A DNA stretch of 64,000 bases from Caryophanales bacterium (GCA_012840465.1 DULJ01000061.1:94331-158330), one strand, 5' to 3'. Positions 32,851 to 41,915 are shown, counted from the stretch's first letter. The notes: generated from the sequence alone by a model not told the origin. Translations and numbers: made by a program.

Positions 32851-35205
32851 CTAGAATAACCTCATTTGATCACTCGTTTCTTTAATCTCGTCCATAAGTT
32901 TGTAACCTAATGATTTATAGCCTGATAATCGTTTTTCGTACATTTTTTGTAACTTCGGTTCTTTTATATCTACATAGTCATAGACCTTTACATCTTTTTT
33001 AATAGCGTTCATTCGGTGAAGTCGACCGACATATTGCTGTAAAGTTCCTTTCCAGGAAACCGGCATAGTTAAGAACAATGTATCAAGGCGGTCATCATCA
33101 AAACCTTCGCCAATATACTTGCCGATTGCAAGAATTACTCGTTCTTCATGTCGTGGTATTTCTTTTAATTTTTGCAAACGCTCTTGCTCCTCTTTTTTAG
33201 ATAGCCCACCAGTTAAAACAATGATATTTTTAGCAAATCCTTTTAGCTTTTCATACAGTTTTTCAATATGATCCCGACGTTCTGTTAAAATAATCGGATT
33301 ACGTCCGTCATCTAGGGATTTTAGTACATCGTCGAAAATAAGATCATTTCGTTTATTATTGTCAGCGATTTCCTTATAAAGAGCTTGTATGGTTTTGCTT
33401 TCTTCGGTTAATGAACTTTTAAAGCTAGTAAATCTCGGAATTAAGATATGGTTAAATGTGTGAACTTTGGCTTGTTGTTTAGCATTTACCTTGTAGCGGA
33501 CGGGTCCGCATTGCATAGTAATAATCGGGTGTAGACCATCTTTTCTCCTTAAAGTGGCGGTTAATCCATGAATATACTTGGCCTCCGCTTCTTTTAAAAC
33601 ATTCTCAAATGTAACAGCAGCGAAATGGTGACTTTCGTCAATGATGATTTGACTATATTGATTGATTTTGGTTAGGTTATCTGGTTTAGATGTTAACGTT
33701 TGTATTGTCGCAATATCAATAATTCCTGTTGGCTTAATTTTTCCACCGGAAATTTGCCCAATACTCTTTGAGTCAATATCAAAAAAGTTTAGTAAACTTG
33801 CTTTCCATTGTTCTAATAATTGATTTCTATTTACGATAATCAACGTATTTACTTTTCTTTTAGCGATTAGCGCAGCTGCAACTACTGTTTTTCCAAATCC
33901 CGTGGTTGCCATTAACGTTCCAGTAGAATGTTCGAGCAGATTTTCCAATGCAACTTGCTGTTGGGGGAGGAGTTCGCCATTAAACGTAATATCGATAATT
34001 GGTTTATTTATTCGGGAATCCAATAATTCAAAGGTAATAGAATGCTCATTTAATATCTGTTCAATTTTTTCCAAAAGTCCTCTTGGAAAAATAAGCTCAT
34101 TTTCATTTTGACCACCACAAAAGATTTTCTTAGGAATCTTGTGAGTAGAAAACCGTTGAGCCTTGGCTTTATAATAAGCTGGGTTATTTAAACTAGATAG
34201 TTCCCAAAATTGTTTTGCAAGAGCGGATGGTAGTTCCGATTTTTTTATAATAATCCCGTTTTTTAGCTGAATTGTTATTTTATCTGGTGTTTGAGTTTGC
34301 AACGTACCTTCTAAAGTTTTTTCAAATAAATTGGTTTCTAACGTATGTAAGAATGATTGTAACTCATCCTTGCTGATTTTTTTTATATTTGATAAATAGG
34401 CCCATTGATCCTTATATGGTTCAAAGGATTCATTAAGGAATACACTATTTCCCAGTTTTCTCGGAATACCTTGAAGTGGCAATGCTATTAAATTTCCAAA
34501 GCCACCAGACGATAAAAAATCTTGGGTAGGAAACATCCGATCATATGAGTCAAAACCTAGCAGATTATGGTTCTTGATCGCATTTTCTAATAGAGTATCT
34601 CCTAATTTTCGAGCAAGTGCTGCTGGGATGGCTTGATCAAAGAAAAACCAAACATGACAACCATTCCCTGAACGAGACCGCTCAACTGCATATGGGATGT
34701 TTAACTGTTTACATGTATCGATAAACAGACTTACATCCGCTTTCCAGTTTTTCTTATCAAAATCAAGGGCAAGAAAAAAGCACGTATCATCTTGCAGCAA
34801 TGGATAAACTCCAATTGTAATTTCACCGCTCAAATGTTTATAAATGACCTTATCCGTTAATGGCACAAAAGCACTGTTTGGGCAGTTTTTGCATTTAGTT
34901 TGACGGATATTACAGAGTGCTTGGTCCCATTTATTATTGCAAGCTGGCGAATAACCGAAACTACCATCTTTCGATTTCCAGCGAATGGGATATACGTCCG
35001 TCCTACCTTTGAAAAGACTATTAAATATTCCTATTCGTCTTTTTGTTTCTTTAGCCCTCATTTTTTCAATTATACTACTATCATGATTATTGCGTTTATA
35101 CGGAATTCTGTGCTCTTGAAGCAAATTTTTTAGTCTATCATTTTCTCTTCGAAGTTTATCACACTCTTCAAGGGCAGCTTTTAATTTGAGTTCAATTTTC
35201 TGCAT
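32851..35205 (-). CDS. TOTE-type primase-helicase (archaeo-eukaryotic primase fused to SF2 helicase)
   Basis: The 784-residue protein has a coiled coil (1-35) and an archaeo-eukaryotic-type primase domain (about 55-300) with a Cys cluster (89, 98, 105, 108), the metal-binding LDFD (147-150) and SGNGCHVWFFF (179-189). A superfamily 2 helicase (about 400-780) follows with TGFGKT (435-440), IIIDESHH, LTATLRR and QYVGRLHR. This combination is the TOTE conflict-system module proposed to act against foreign DNA. All catalytic motifs look intact. It stands alone beside Tn3 relics. GAGGGATATTATT precedes the ATG. Confidence 0.88.
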   Translation of the reverse strand: MQKIELKLKAALEECDKLRRENDRLKNLLQEHRIPYKRNNHDSSIIEKMRAKETKRRIGIFNSLFKGRTDVYPIRWKSKDGSFGYSPACNNKWDQALCNIRQTKCKNCPNSAFVPLTDKVIYKHLSGEITIGVYPLLQDDTCFFLALDFDKKNWKADVSLFIDTCKQLNIPYAVERSRSGNGCHVWFFFDQAIPAALARKLGDTLLENAIKNHNLLGFDSYDRMFPTQDFLSSGGFGNLIALPLQGIPRKLGNSVFLNESFEPYKDQWAYLSNIKKISKDELQSFLHTLETNLFEKTLEGTLQTQTPDKITIQLKNGIIIKKSELPSALAKQFWELSSLNNPAYYKAKAQRFSTHKIPKKIFCGGQNENELIFPRGLLEKIEQILNEHSITFELLDSRINKPIIDITFNGELLPQQQVALENLLEHSTGTLMATTGFGKTVVAAALIAKRKVNTLIIVNRNQLLEQWKASLLNFFDIDSKSIGQISGGKIKPTGIIDIATIQTLTSKPDNLTKINQYSQIIIDESHHFAAVTFENVLKEAEAKYIHGLTATLRRKDGLHPIITMQCGPVRYKVNAKQQAKVHTFNHILIPRFTSFKSSLTEESKTIQALYKEIADNNKRNDLIFDDVLKSLDDGRNPIILTERRDHIEKLYEKLKGFAKNIIVLTGGLSKKEEQERLQKLKEIPRHEERVILAIGKYIGEGFDDDRLDTLFLTMPVSWKGTLQQYVGRLHRMNAIKKDVKVYDYVDIKEPKLQKMYEKRLSGYKSLGYKLMDEIKETSDQMRLF

Positions 35206-35293
35206 AATAATATCCCTCTACAACGATAATTTTGTGTATTATTATACTAGATTTATTTTCTTATTCAAAATCCCTATTTGAGGAGTAGTAACT

Positions 35294-35556
35294 ATGGTAA
35301 AAATGAAAATTACTGATTTGAAGAAAAAGCTGAAAGAGTTGGATCAAAATTAACTAATCCAATTGGTAACTGAATTATACAAACTTAACAAAGGTGTGCA
35401 AGACTTCCTTTTCAGTAAGTTTATCGGAGAAGAAGCGATAGTGGCCTTATTTGAAAGTACGAAGTGAAAAGTTAATGATGAATCTTTTTCCGATAGGGGA
35501 TTTGGTAAAATGAAATTAGGTGAAGCTAGGGATTCAATATCTAGTTTCAAAAAAAT
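35294..35556 (+). pseudogene. DUF6155 protein, disrupted
   Basis: One frame with a good ribosome site (GAGGAGTAGTAACT) begins MVKMKITDLKKKLKELDQN, meets a TAA at 35351, continues LIQLVTELYKLNKGVQDFLFSKF, meets a TGA at 35465, and continues to KMKLGEARDSISSFKK. This matches the DUF6155 family, which is longer. Two nonsense mutations and a lost 3' end make it inactive. Confidence 0.7.
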
Positions 35557-35646
35557 TACGTTAGTTATAATTTATGGGATGAATATATTGCTTGCCCGAA
35601 ATGTGAAAGAAAGCAAATTTTAATCATTATTAAAAAGAAACTTTAG
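35557..35646 (+). pseudogene. Zinc-ribbon-like C-terminal fragment
   Basis: Thirty codons ending at TAG 35644-35646 read YVSYNLWDEYIACPKCERKQ then a basic tail. The CPKC pair suggests half of a zinc knuckle. No start is present. It directly joins the DUF6155 remnant and is of unknown origin. Confidence 0.35.
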
Positions 35647-35663
35647 AATTGGTGGTGTAAAAC

Positions 35664-36128
35664 ATGGAAAAAGCAGTCAAACTGGAAGATATTCTTGAAG
35701 GAATGGAAATGCAATTTGATGAAACTAATACTTATTTGAATGTGAAAGAAGGGGTAGTAGTTCAAGTCTCTGACCAAGACTTAAGAAGGGCGGAAGAGGA
35801 CGAGCCCTTTGATGACCTTTATGATTGGCAAATAGAAGATATTAAAACTGCCATCGATATACTAGAAAATTTCGAGGATTACATTCGACTTCCAACAAAA
35901 TTTGATATTAATGAATATGAAATGATGGAGGACTTTTGTTATAGTCTTTCAAACGATAAAGATAGGAACCGGTTGTTAAACGCAATTAGTGGAAGAGGAG
36001 CATTTAGAAGGTTTAAGGACGAAATTATCTATATGGGCATTCGAGATGAATGGTTTGAATTTCGCGATAAATGCTACGAAAAAGTCGCAATTGAATGGTG
36101 TCAGGATCACGGGATTGAATATATTTAG
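35664..36128 (+). CDS. UPF0158 family protein
   Basis: The 154-residue acidic protein matches UPF0158 (KLEDILEGMEMQFDE at the start, FEDYIRLPTKFDINEYEMME in the middle, then ISGRGAFRRFKDEI and FRDKCYEKVAIEWC). The function is unknown. A GGTGGTGTAAAAC site precedes the ATG. It lies just downstream of decayed fragments and is followed by a bidirectional terminator. Confidence 0.88.
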   Translation: MEKAVKLEDILEGMEMQFDETNTYLNVKEGVVVQVSDQDLRRAEEDEPFDDLYDWQIEDIKTAIDILENFEDYIRLPTKFDINEYEMMEDFCYSLSNDKDRNRLLNAISGRGAFRRFKDEIIYMGIRDEWFEFRDKCYEKVAIEWCQDHGIEYI

Positions 36129-36200
36129 TTAATTAGAATGTTTAAGGGTTATGTTCGAACAAATCAATTGATTGTAACAGAAGTTGAATATTCATTTTTC

Positions 36201-36236
36201 AAAACGAGCCATTGGCGGAACCCGACGGCTCGTTTT
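36201..36236. terminator. Bidirectional terminator
   Basis: AAAACGAGCC and GGCTCGTTTT form a perfect stem between the convergent UPF0158 gene and the minus-strand ABC operon. Confidence 0.85.
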
Positions 36237-36248
36237 GTAATAATGCGT

Positions 36249-36977
36249 TCAATCTATAAATTGCAAGTAAATTCCATTTCCTTCAACAACCTCAACTGAT
36301 TGAGGAACATAGAGATAGAGCACATCTTGTCCTCTTACATTATTAACACCACCAAAAATACGTTGATTTGCAAATTGTTTTTCTGTAAATTGACTAATTG
36401 TAAATTCCTTTGTAAATTTTGCAAGCTTTAATTCTGTTTGTTCGGATGGTTCGATTATAATCCCGTGTTCATTTACTGTTATTTTCGGTGGTTTAAGGTG
36501 ATGACTGTAGTCATAATCGTCGATGATAGATTTTGTTGCATATTGAACTATGTCCACTTGGTTATTGTCATCCAACTCCTTTTTTCTTTCAACAACGACC
36601 CAATTTTGATTACCGTCACTCGTTTTACTTGTTATGATAAGGCGATTGGACTCATATGGAAAATGCCATTCTTGATTGACAAACACACCGTCAGCATCTG
36701 GTAGCATTCCTGTTTCAACATAATCTGCGAAATTTTCCCCAGCTCTAACCGCTTTTGAAATTTCTTCAGCTGAAACTCGTTCACTTTTTGATTCTTGTTT
36801 TATCATAATTCCAAAAGTTACGGCTGTTGCAATTAAAAGAAGAACGATATAAGCGGCTATAACAAAATCAATGATTTTTCCTCTAAAAAGAATCATTTTA
36901 GTATTAGCGGATTTAGTTGCGGACCCAATAATAATAGCGACAACGATAATTAGAATGAGGAACAAAATATTTTTCAT
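36249..36977 (-). CDS. Membrane-anchored protein of the GntR-ABC operon, unknown
   Basis: The 242-residue protein has two N-terminal membrane segments (about 3-20 and 35-60) and a C-terminal soluble domain, probably extracytoplasmic. Its ATG overlaps the stop of the permease gene by four bases, so it is the last gene of the regulator-ATPase-permease operon. I do not recognise the soluble domain. By position it could be an accessory subunit of the exporter. Confidence 0.7.
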   Translation of the reverse strand: MKNILFLILIIVVAIIIGSATKSANTKMILFRGKIIDFVIAAYIVLLLIATAVTFGIMIKQESKSERVSAEEISKAVRAGENFADYVETGMLPDADGVFVNQEWHFPYESNRLIITSKTSDGNQNWVVVERKKELDDNNQVDIVQYATKSIIDDYDYSHHLKPPKITVNEHGIIIEPSEQTELKLAKFTKEFTISQFTEKQFANQRIFGGVNNVRGQDVLYLYVPQSVEVVEGNGIYLQFID

Positions 36978-37717
36978 CGTCTGACCTCCACGCGATTTGA
37001 AATGAAAATAGCCCCAGCAAAGAGAATTGAAATCGTTATTAATACTTTTAAAGCAAACAGGAACAATGATGTTTCTTTACTATAAAAGGCAACTATATAT
37101 TCCATACTAGGGTTTGCGCTACCCATTGTTAAAGCAATGAATAAACTAGGAATAATAATGACAAACAATTTGCTTAGTTGTACAAGCATTCCGATTATAT
37201 AACCGATAGAAGCGATAAGGATGACATACATGGTTGTTGCGATGATTCCTATGATTAATTCCAGAAATGATATGGAAAAAGATTGATTCAGAAAGATATT
37301 TGCATCGCTAAAAAAAGCAATCCCCGCCCTTAGAAGATTGCTGGCTAACATTGTTGTAATTCCTGCAATCACGCTGGCTGTAAGTAAAAATGCAATACTT
37401 GATAAATGGCTAGTTAACCGGTTCGTGACAAAGGCAAAGTCACCATATCTTGTTTGTTTACTTGTGAGGGTAATACCAGTTGTAAATGCCCACAATAACG
37501 TAAATGTTATCAATAGGTTTCCGTTAAAATAGGTTACTTCTATTGAAAGGTCCCCAGAGCTGGTTGCCGTCATCCCACTGCCACTAAGGATGGAAAAACC
37601 TAAAGCAACCCACTGAACAAGCATCAATGCAATAAACGCCCCAATAAAGGCACGTAATTTAAATAAATATTGTCTTTTTACAATTACACTACTACTAGCG
37701 CTTGTTAAATACATCAT
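36974..37717 (-). CDS. ABC transporter permease
   Basis: The 247-residue protein has six hydrophobic segments, as in ABC-2 type permeases. ATG 37717 (MMYLTSASSSVIVKRQ) follows AAAGGTGGAATCG and is preferred to a start at 37819, which would overlap the ATPase gene widely. With this start the overlap is 23 bases. It forms an exporter with the ATPase encoded just upstream. The substrate is unknown; related GntR-controlled ABC systems respond to cell-envelope-active peptides. Confidence 0.82.
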   Translation of the reverse strand: MMYLTSASSSVIVKRQYLFKLRAFIGAFIALMLVQWVALGFSILSGSGMTATSSGDLSIEVTYFNGNLLITFTLLWAFTTGITLTSKQTRYGDFAFVTNRLTSHLSSIAFLLTASVIAGITTMLASNLLRAGIAFFSDANIFLNQSFSISFLELIIGIIATTMYVILIASIGYIIGMLVQLSKLFVIIIPSLFIALTMGSANPSMEYIVAFYSKETSLFLFALKVLITISILFAGAIFISNRVEVRR

Positions 37718-38597
37718 CGATTCCACCTTTCGTTTTACTAGTAACATACATACAAACATCCTCAGCGGAAACGGTTGTAATTTGGATACCTCTTTGTTTA
37801 GCCTGCTCCAATATCTCATCCGAAAAATCGTTTTTCACAATGATGTAACTTTGATTTACTCCAACCTGTTTTTTAAAAAAGACTTCTTTATCATTTAGTA
37901 AATCGTCCAGACGGTCATTTGGACCACTGACACCAATAGCGAACTGTTTCAAATCATCAACCGGCAAATGAATCAGCTTTTTACCTTGGTCAATTAATAA
38001 TATATCTTCAAGAAGGTCCTCAATTTCATTTAATAGATGACTAGACAAAATAATAGTCCGTGGATGCTCAAGATAGTCTTTCAATAATGCACGGTAAAAA
38101 TCTTTTCGAACAGTTGCATCCATGCCGGTAGTTGGTTCATCAAAAATAGTTAAAGGGACATGTGCAGATAGACCGATGATAGAGTTAAATGTACTTTTCA
38201 ATCCTTTTGACAAATTCTGATGGTATTGCTTTGGATCAAACGAAAAATAATCAAATAACCGATTTGCAATTGTCATATCCCAATTTGGATAAAAACGACT
38301 TGCTTCAACAAAAATTTCACTCAAGTTTAAAGCAGGAGGGAGGATCAATTGATCATCAATAAAAATCATATTTTGTGATATTTTAAGATTATTAAAGGGC
38401 ATTTCTCCGAAAACGCGCACCTCACCAGAAGTTTGTTTATAAAAGCCTGCTATTATCTTTAAAAGGGTTGTTTTTCCAGCACCATTTCGTCCTATTAAAC
38501 CTGTAATTGTATTTTTCTCAATGGAAAACGAGATATTGTTTAATGCTCGGTGTTTTCGATAAACCTTTGTTAGTTGATTACATTCAATGACTGTCAT
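37695..38597 (-). CDS. ABC transporter ATP-binding protein (YtrB/PmtA-like)
   Basis: The 300-residue ATPase has Walker A GRNGAGKTT, a signature LSKGLKS that differs from the usual LSGGQ, Walker B LTIFDEPTTG and the H-loop SSHLLNEIED. The C-terminal 80 residues form an extra domain common in this subgroup. It lies three bases after the GntR regulator gene. ATG with a GGAGATGATTAGAA site. Probably an exporter or bacteriocin-resistance pump; the substrate is not evident. Confidence 0.9.
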   Translation of the reverse strand: MTVIECNQLTKVYRKHRALNNISFSIEKNTITGLIGRNGAGKTTLLKIIAGFYKQTSGEVRVFGEMPFNNLKISQNMIFIDDQLILPPALNLSEIFVEASRFYPNWDMTIANRLFDYFSFDPKQYHQNLSKGLKSTFNSIIGLSAHVPLTIFDEPTTGMDATVRKDFYRALLKDYLEHPRTIILSSHLLNEIEDLLEDILLIDQGKKLIHLPVDDLKQFAIGVSGPNDRLDDLLNDKEVFFKKQVGVNQSYIIVKNDFSDEILEQAKQRGIQITTVSAEDVCMYVTSKTKGGIDDVFNKR

Positions 38598-38599
38598 TT

Positions 38600-38977
38600 C
38601 TAATCATCTCCTTGTTCGCATGTAGATTTTATCATTTCGATCAATTCGCCCTGACTAACATGAAGTCGTTTTGCCTCGGCAACCAGTTCCTGTACTAGCT
38701 TTTTCAAAATTTTCTCCTTTCGTTTTGTAAGAATTATCGCTTGTGCGTGCTCGGTGACAAACATCCCCAGCCCCCGTTTTTTATAAACAATATGATCATC
38801 CGCTAATAAATTTAAGCCTTTTGCTGCTGTCGCTGGATTAATATTGAACATTTCAGCTAGCTGGTATTGTGAATATATTTTTTCATTAGTTTTTATGTTT
38901 CCAGCTAATATTTCCGTTTCCAACCATTGTGCTATTTGCACATAAATCGGAGTTGTTCCATCCTGATTTATTATCAA
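38600..38977 (-). CDS. GntR-family regulator, YtrA subfamily
   Basis: The 125-residue protein has the short YtrA form: an N-terminal winged helix (GTTPIYVQIAQWLETEILAG, then YQLAEMFNINPATAAKGLNLL) and a short helical tail for dimerisation, without an effector domain. It heads the minus-strand ABC operon. GGAGGTGGGATTTT precedes the ATG. It most likely represses its own operon through the inverted repeat at 39029-39058. Confidence 0.9.
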   Translation of the reverse strand: MIINQDGTTPIYVQIAQWLETEILAGNIKTNEKIYSQYQLAEMFNINPATAAKGLNLLADDHIVYKKRGLGMFVTEHAQAIILTKRKEKILKKLVQELVAEAKRLHVSQGELIEMIKSTCEQGDD

Positions 38978-39028
38978 AATCCCACCTCCAGACCAAACTA
39001 CAGAATGTGTGTTTTTCTTTATAGCTGA

Positions 39029-39058
39029 TATAGTGCACTACTGGTGTAATGTACTATA
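39029..39058 (-). promoter_or_regulatory. Inverted repeat upstream of minus-strand GntR-ABC operon
   Basis: TATAGTGCA and TGTACTATA (nine bases, one mismatch) are separated by 12 bases, 51 bases upstream of the GntR start. The composition and position resemble YtrA-type operators. Confidence 0.6.
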
Positions 39059-39166
39059 CTACAAATTTACAAATACTACAATAGATTCTAATTTATTTAA
39101 CATTTTCGAGCAGAGTCCCACCATAAGAAGCGGGATGAAGTCACATAATTGGCTTCAAAAATTGGA

Positions 39167-39209
39167 TTGACTCATCTGTTATTACTGTATATAATGTTAA
39201 TGTACAGTA
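39167..39209 (+). promoter_or_regulatory. Promoter and overlapping GntR operator of plus-strand ABC operon
   Basis: TTGACT (39167-39172), 17 bases, and a perfect TATAAT (39190-39195) form a strong SigA promoter. TACTGTA (39183-39189) and TACAGTA (39203-39209) are a perfect inverted repeat spanning the -10 element, an ideal repressor position. The half-site differs from that of the divergent operon. Confidence 0.8.
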
Positions 39210-39242
39210 TTAACAACATAAACAATAGGAGGGATGCCAGTT

Positions 39243-39614
39243 GTGAATATAATCATATCCAATTCTTCAGACGAACCAATTTACATGCAAATTGTAGAAC
39301 AAATTAAGGAGCAAATTGTAAGAGGGGAGTTAGCTATGTCACAGCCTCTTCCATCAATCAGAAATTTAGCAAAAGAGCTGAAAATCAGTGTGATTACAAC
39401 AAAAAGAGCATATGACGAACTTGAAAGAGATGGCTATATCGTGACCTTTGCCGGCAAAGGTTCATATGTTGCGGAAATGAACAAAGAAATGTTAAGGGAA
39501 ACAAAGCTTAAAATGGTAGAAGACAAAATGAACGAGGCAGTTATGACCGCAAAGCTGGTTGGTCTTACGTTAGAGGAACTTGAGGAAATGTTGAAGTTAA
39601 TTTACGAAGGGTGA
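39243..39614 (+). CDS. GntR-family regulator, YtrA/PmtR subfamily
   Basis: The 123-residue protein has the short GntR winged helix (EPIYMQIVEQIKEQIVRGEL, then LAKELKISVITTKRAYDEL) and a brief C-terminal helix. GTG 39243 lies nine bases after AGGAGG; ATG 39234 sits directly on that site. It heads a second ABC operon, divergent from the first. It probably represses through the TACTGTA repeat in its promoter. The S. aureus PmtR-Pmt system for phenol-soluble modulin export has a similar layout. Confidence 0.9.
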   Translation: MNIIISNSSDEPIYMQIVEQIKEQIVRGELAMSQPLPSIRNLAKELKISVITTKRAYDELERDGYIVTFAGKGSYVAEMNKEMLRETKLKMVEDKMNEAVMTAKLVGLTLEELEEMLKLIYEG

Positions 39615-39620
39615 TAAAAA

Positions 39621-40502
39621 ATGAGTAGCATTTTAGAAATAGCAAATGTATCAAAAAAATATAAAGGGTTTGAATTGAAAGATATCAATATAACGCTTGA
39701 AAGAGGCTATATTATGGGTTTTATTGGTCCGAATGGCGCGGGTAAAAGCTCGACCATTAAGCTAATAATGAATCTTATTAAAAAAGACAGTGGAGAGATT
39801 ACTGTATTTGGGTTAGACAATATAAAAAATGAAATTGAGATCAAAGAAAAAATTGGGTTTGTATATGACGAAAATTATTATTATGAAGAACTAACTATTC
39901 AAGAAATGAAAAACTTAATCAGGTCATTTTATAGTTTCTGGGACGAAACGACGTTCACTAATTATGTTAAAGATTTTAATCTGCCCCTGAAAAAGAAAAT
40001 TAAGCAATTGTCAAAAGGGATGAAAATGAAATTTTCATTGGCTATTGCGCTTTCTCATCATGCTGAGCTGCTTATCATGGATGAACCAACCTCTGGCCTT
40101 GACCCGCTTGTAAGGAGTGAATTATTAGAAATTCTCCAGTCGTTAATGCAAGATGAAAACAAATCAGTCTTTTTTTCAACCCATATTACATCGGATTTAG
40201 ATAAAATTGCTGATTATATCACGTTAATTAATAATGGGGAAATCGTTTTAAGCAAAACAAAGGACGAATTAATTGAGGACTATTGTATTGTAAAGGGGCC
40301 CAAAGATGGATTAGCAGTAGTAAATATTGAAGAGCATTTGATTGGATTAAAAGTAAATGAATTTGGATTTGAAGCACTGTCAAATGATAAAAATGAAATC
40401 CGTAAGATATTTGGAGATTCCGTTTTATTAGAAAAACCAACCATTGAGGATATTATGGTATTTTCAACGAGAAGGAGTGGTCATAATGTACTATCTTATT
40501 AA
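39621..40502 (+). CDS. ABC transporter ATP-binding protein
   Basis: The 293-residue ATPase has Walker A GPNGAGKSS, signature LSKGMKMK (again not LSGGQ), Walker B LLIMDEPTSG and the H-loop STHITSDLDK. It starts six bases after the GntR gene and overlaps the permease gene by 17 bases. The last residues after EDIMVFSTRRSG look unusual for the family, so a small 3' frameshift is possible. Likely an exporter of peptides or other envelope-active compounds. Confidence 0.9.
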   Translation: MSSILEIANVSKKYKGFELKDINITLERGYIMGFIGPNGAGKSSTIKLIMNLIKKDSGEITVFGLDNIKNEIEIKEKIGFVYDENYYYEELTIQEMKNLIRSFYSFWDETTFTNYVKDFNLPLKKKIKQLSKGMKMKFSLAIALSHHAELLIMDEPTSGLDPLVRSELLEILQSLMQDENKSVFFSTHITSDLDKIADYITLINNGEIVLSKTKDELIEDYCIVKGPKDGLAVVNIEEHLIGLKVNEFGFEALSNDKNEIRKIFGDSVLLEKPTIEDIMVFSTRRSGHNVLSY

Positions 40503-41133
40503 AAAAGATATTTTAATCCAAAAGAAAAATCTATTGATGTCTTGTATACTGATGATCTTTTTTGTTGTCACACTTTCTAATATTGGCATAGCCGGCTTAT
40601 CAATAAGTATTTTGGCAATAAGTTATACATTAGCTCTTGGTGCCAGTCAAATTGAAGATAAAAATAAAAGTGATTTGATGCTTGTTAGTTTACCAATCAA
40701 AAAAAGTAAAATTGTATTGTCTAAATATATCAGTATCTATGTATTTGTTCTATACGCAATCCTAGTTAATTTTATTATTTCCGTTTTGATCAAACTTTTC
40801 CATATACCATTAAAATTTGAATGGTTTACATTAAATGGGCTATTTGTAGCGATTATTTTAATTACAATCTTTACGTCCATTTCCATGCCGTTGATATTTA
40901 AATGGGGATATACAAAAGCAAAGGTGCCAAACTATATTATCTTCTTTTTATTTGTTATCGGTGCAACATCAGTTATTAGTAATATGAATTATTATTCAAC
41001 AACAAGGATGTTCGAATTCATTGGCCAGCGGTCAAATCCTGAAATGGCTCTATTAATTTTGATTCCGTTGTTGTTGATTATCACGATTTCATATTTACTT
41101 TCACTTACTTTTTACAGCAACAGAGAGTTTTAA
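40486..41133 (+). CDS. ABC-2 type permease
   Basis: The 215-residue protein starts MYYLIKKDILIQKKNLL and has six membrane segments, typical of short ABC-2 permeases paired with GntR/ATPase genes. ATG 40486 follows GAAGGAGTGGTCATA. It is the last intact gene of the operon; decayed TolB-like sequence follows. Confidence 0.85.
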   Translation: MYYLIKKDILIQKKNLLMSCILMIFFVVTLSNIGIAGLSISILAISYTLALGASQIEDKNKSDLMLVSLPIKKSKIVLSKYISIYVFVLYAILVNFIISVLIKLFHIPLKFEWFTLNGLFVAIILITIFTSISMPLIFKWGYTKAKVPNYIIFFLFVIGATSVISNMNYYSTTRMFEFIGQRSNPEMALLILIPLLLIITISYLLSLTFYSNREF

Positions 41134-41156
41134 AAGGACGGTAGGACAGGTCCATT

Positions 41157-41459
41157 TTTAGCTGGTCACCAACTCAAAATACCCTTGGGCTTCAATCAGA
41201 TGATGTTCTAACAATGATTAATGTTCATGTATTAAATAAACCACTACAGATTACATCTGGAACAATTAATTTCTCATGGCTGCCAGATGGAAGTGGCTTT
41301 TTAATTTCCTCAAAAGCAGGCAAAAATGTTTTTTCGGACATTATACTCTCAAAGATTTTGTTTAAAAACGACAAAAGGTTGGAGTCCCACCATTTTTATA
41401 CAATACCTGTAGGTAAGGATGATTATTTCTATGGTACAAGTCAATTTAATATGGATTAG
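41157..41459 (+). pseudogene. TolB/WD40-like beta-propeller protein fragment
   Basis: A frame without a proper start reads FSWSPTQNTLGLQSDDVL then GTINFSWLPDGSGFLISS and HHFYTIPVGK, with the FSW-P-DG spacing of TolB-like propeller repeats. Both ends are missing. An internal ATG at 41214 gives 81 codons but no ribosome site. It is probably a relic. Confidence 0.5.
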
Positions 41460-41540
41460 AACCAGTAAAGACCATGCCAGCGTTATGGTTGCAAATATGA
41501 ACAATGTGAAGAAAAAAAGGTGGATTAAAAAAATGATTTA

Positions 41541-41651
41541 GGATCTTGGTATTATGAACACTGGCATTGGGATGAGGTATTTAGTTTGTATTACCCCCTT
41601 GAAAGAGGCGTTCTAGTGATTGATAAAGGCCACTGCAGAATGTATAATTAA
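41541..41651 (+). pseudogene. Unidentified coding remnant
   Basis: Thirty-six codons without a start, ending at TAA 41649-41651, read GSWYYEHWHWDEVFSLYYP then GVLVIDKGHC. The aromatic-rich sequence looks coding, but the family is not recognised. Confidence 0.3.
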
Positions 41652-41738
41652 GTTAAGGTAGGCATATACTTTTTATCATAATGTCCATGGGGTGAAAAGT
41701 ATATGTCACATGATTGTCAGAAAGGTGATGATGTTGAA

Positions 41739-41915
41739 ATGGCTACAGAAACAATTTATGAAAGATTTACAATAGATGAGAATGAGTCTAGAAAAATCAT
41801 TTCTACTCCACGTACAAAAATAAATGAGACTAATGTATTTAATGATATTAAACTAAATAGAAAAGAAAGAATGGCAAACGCCAGAAGAATACTAAACTCT
41901 AGAAAATGCAAGTAG
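41739..41915 (+). CDS. Small protein upstream of GNAT gene, possible antitoxin
   Basis: The 58-residue basic protein (MATETIYERFTIDENESRKI... ending RRILNSRKCK) starts at ATG 41739 about 11 bases after AAAGGTG; the frame is also open from 41703. Its last 10 bases overlap the start of the GNAT gene. Size, charge, position and overlap fit an antitoxin of a GNAT-type toxin-antitoxin pair, but it does not show the usual ribbon-helix-helix (DUF1778) pattern. Function is inferred from context only. Confidence 0.55.
   Translation: MATETIYERFTIDENESRKIISTPRTKINETNVFNDIKLNRKERMANARRILNSRKCK

Noticed and set aside
38978-39242. The about 39113-39138 hairpin considered as a fourth copy of the interspersed repeat
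   Set aside because: Only the GTCCCACC...GGGATGAA outline is shared and the flanks do not match, so it is mentioned only as a look-alike.
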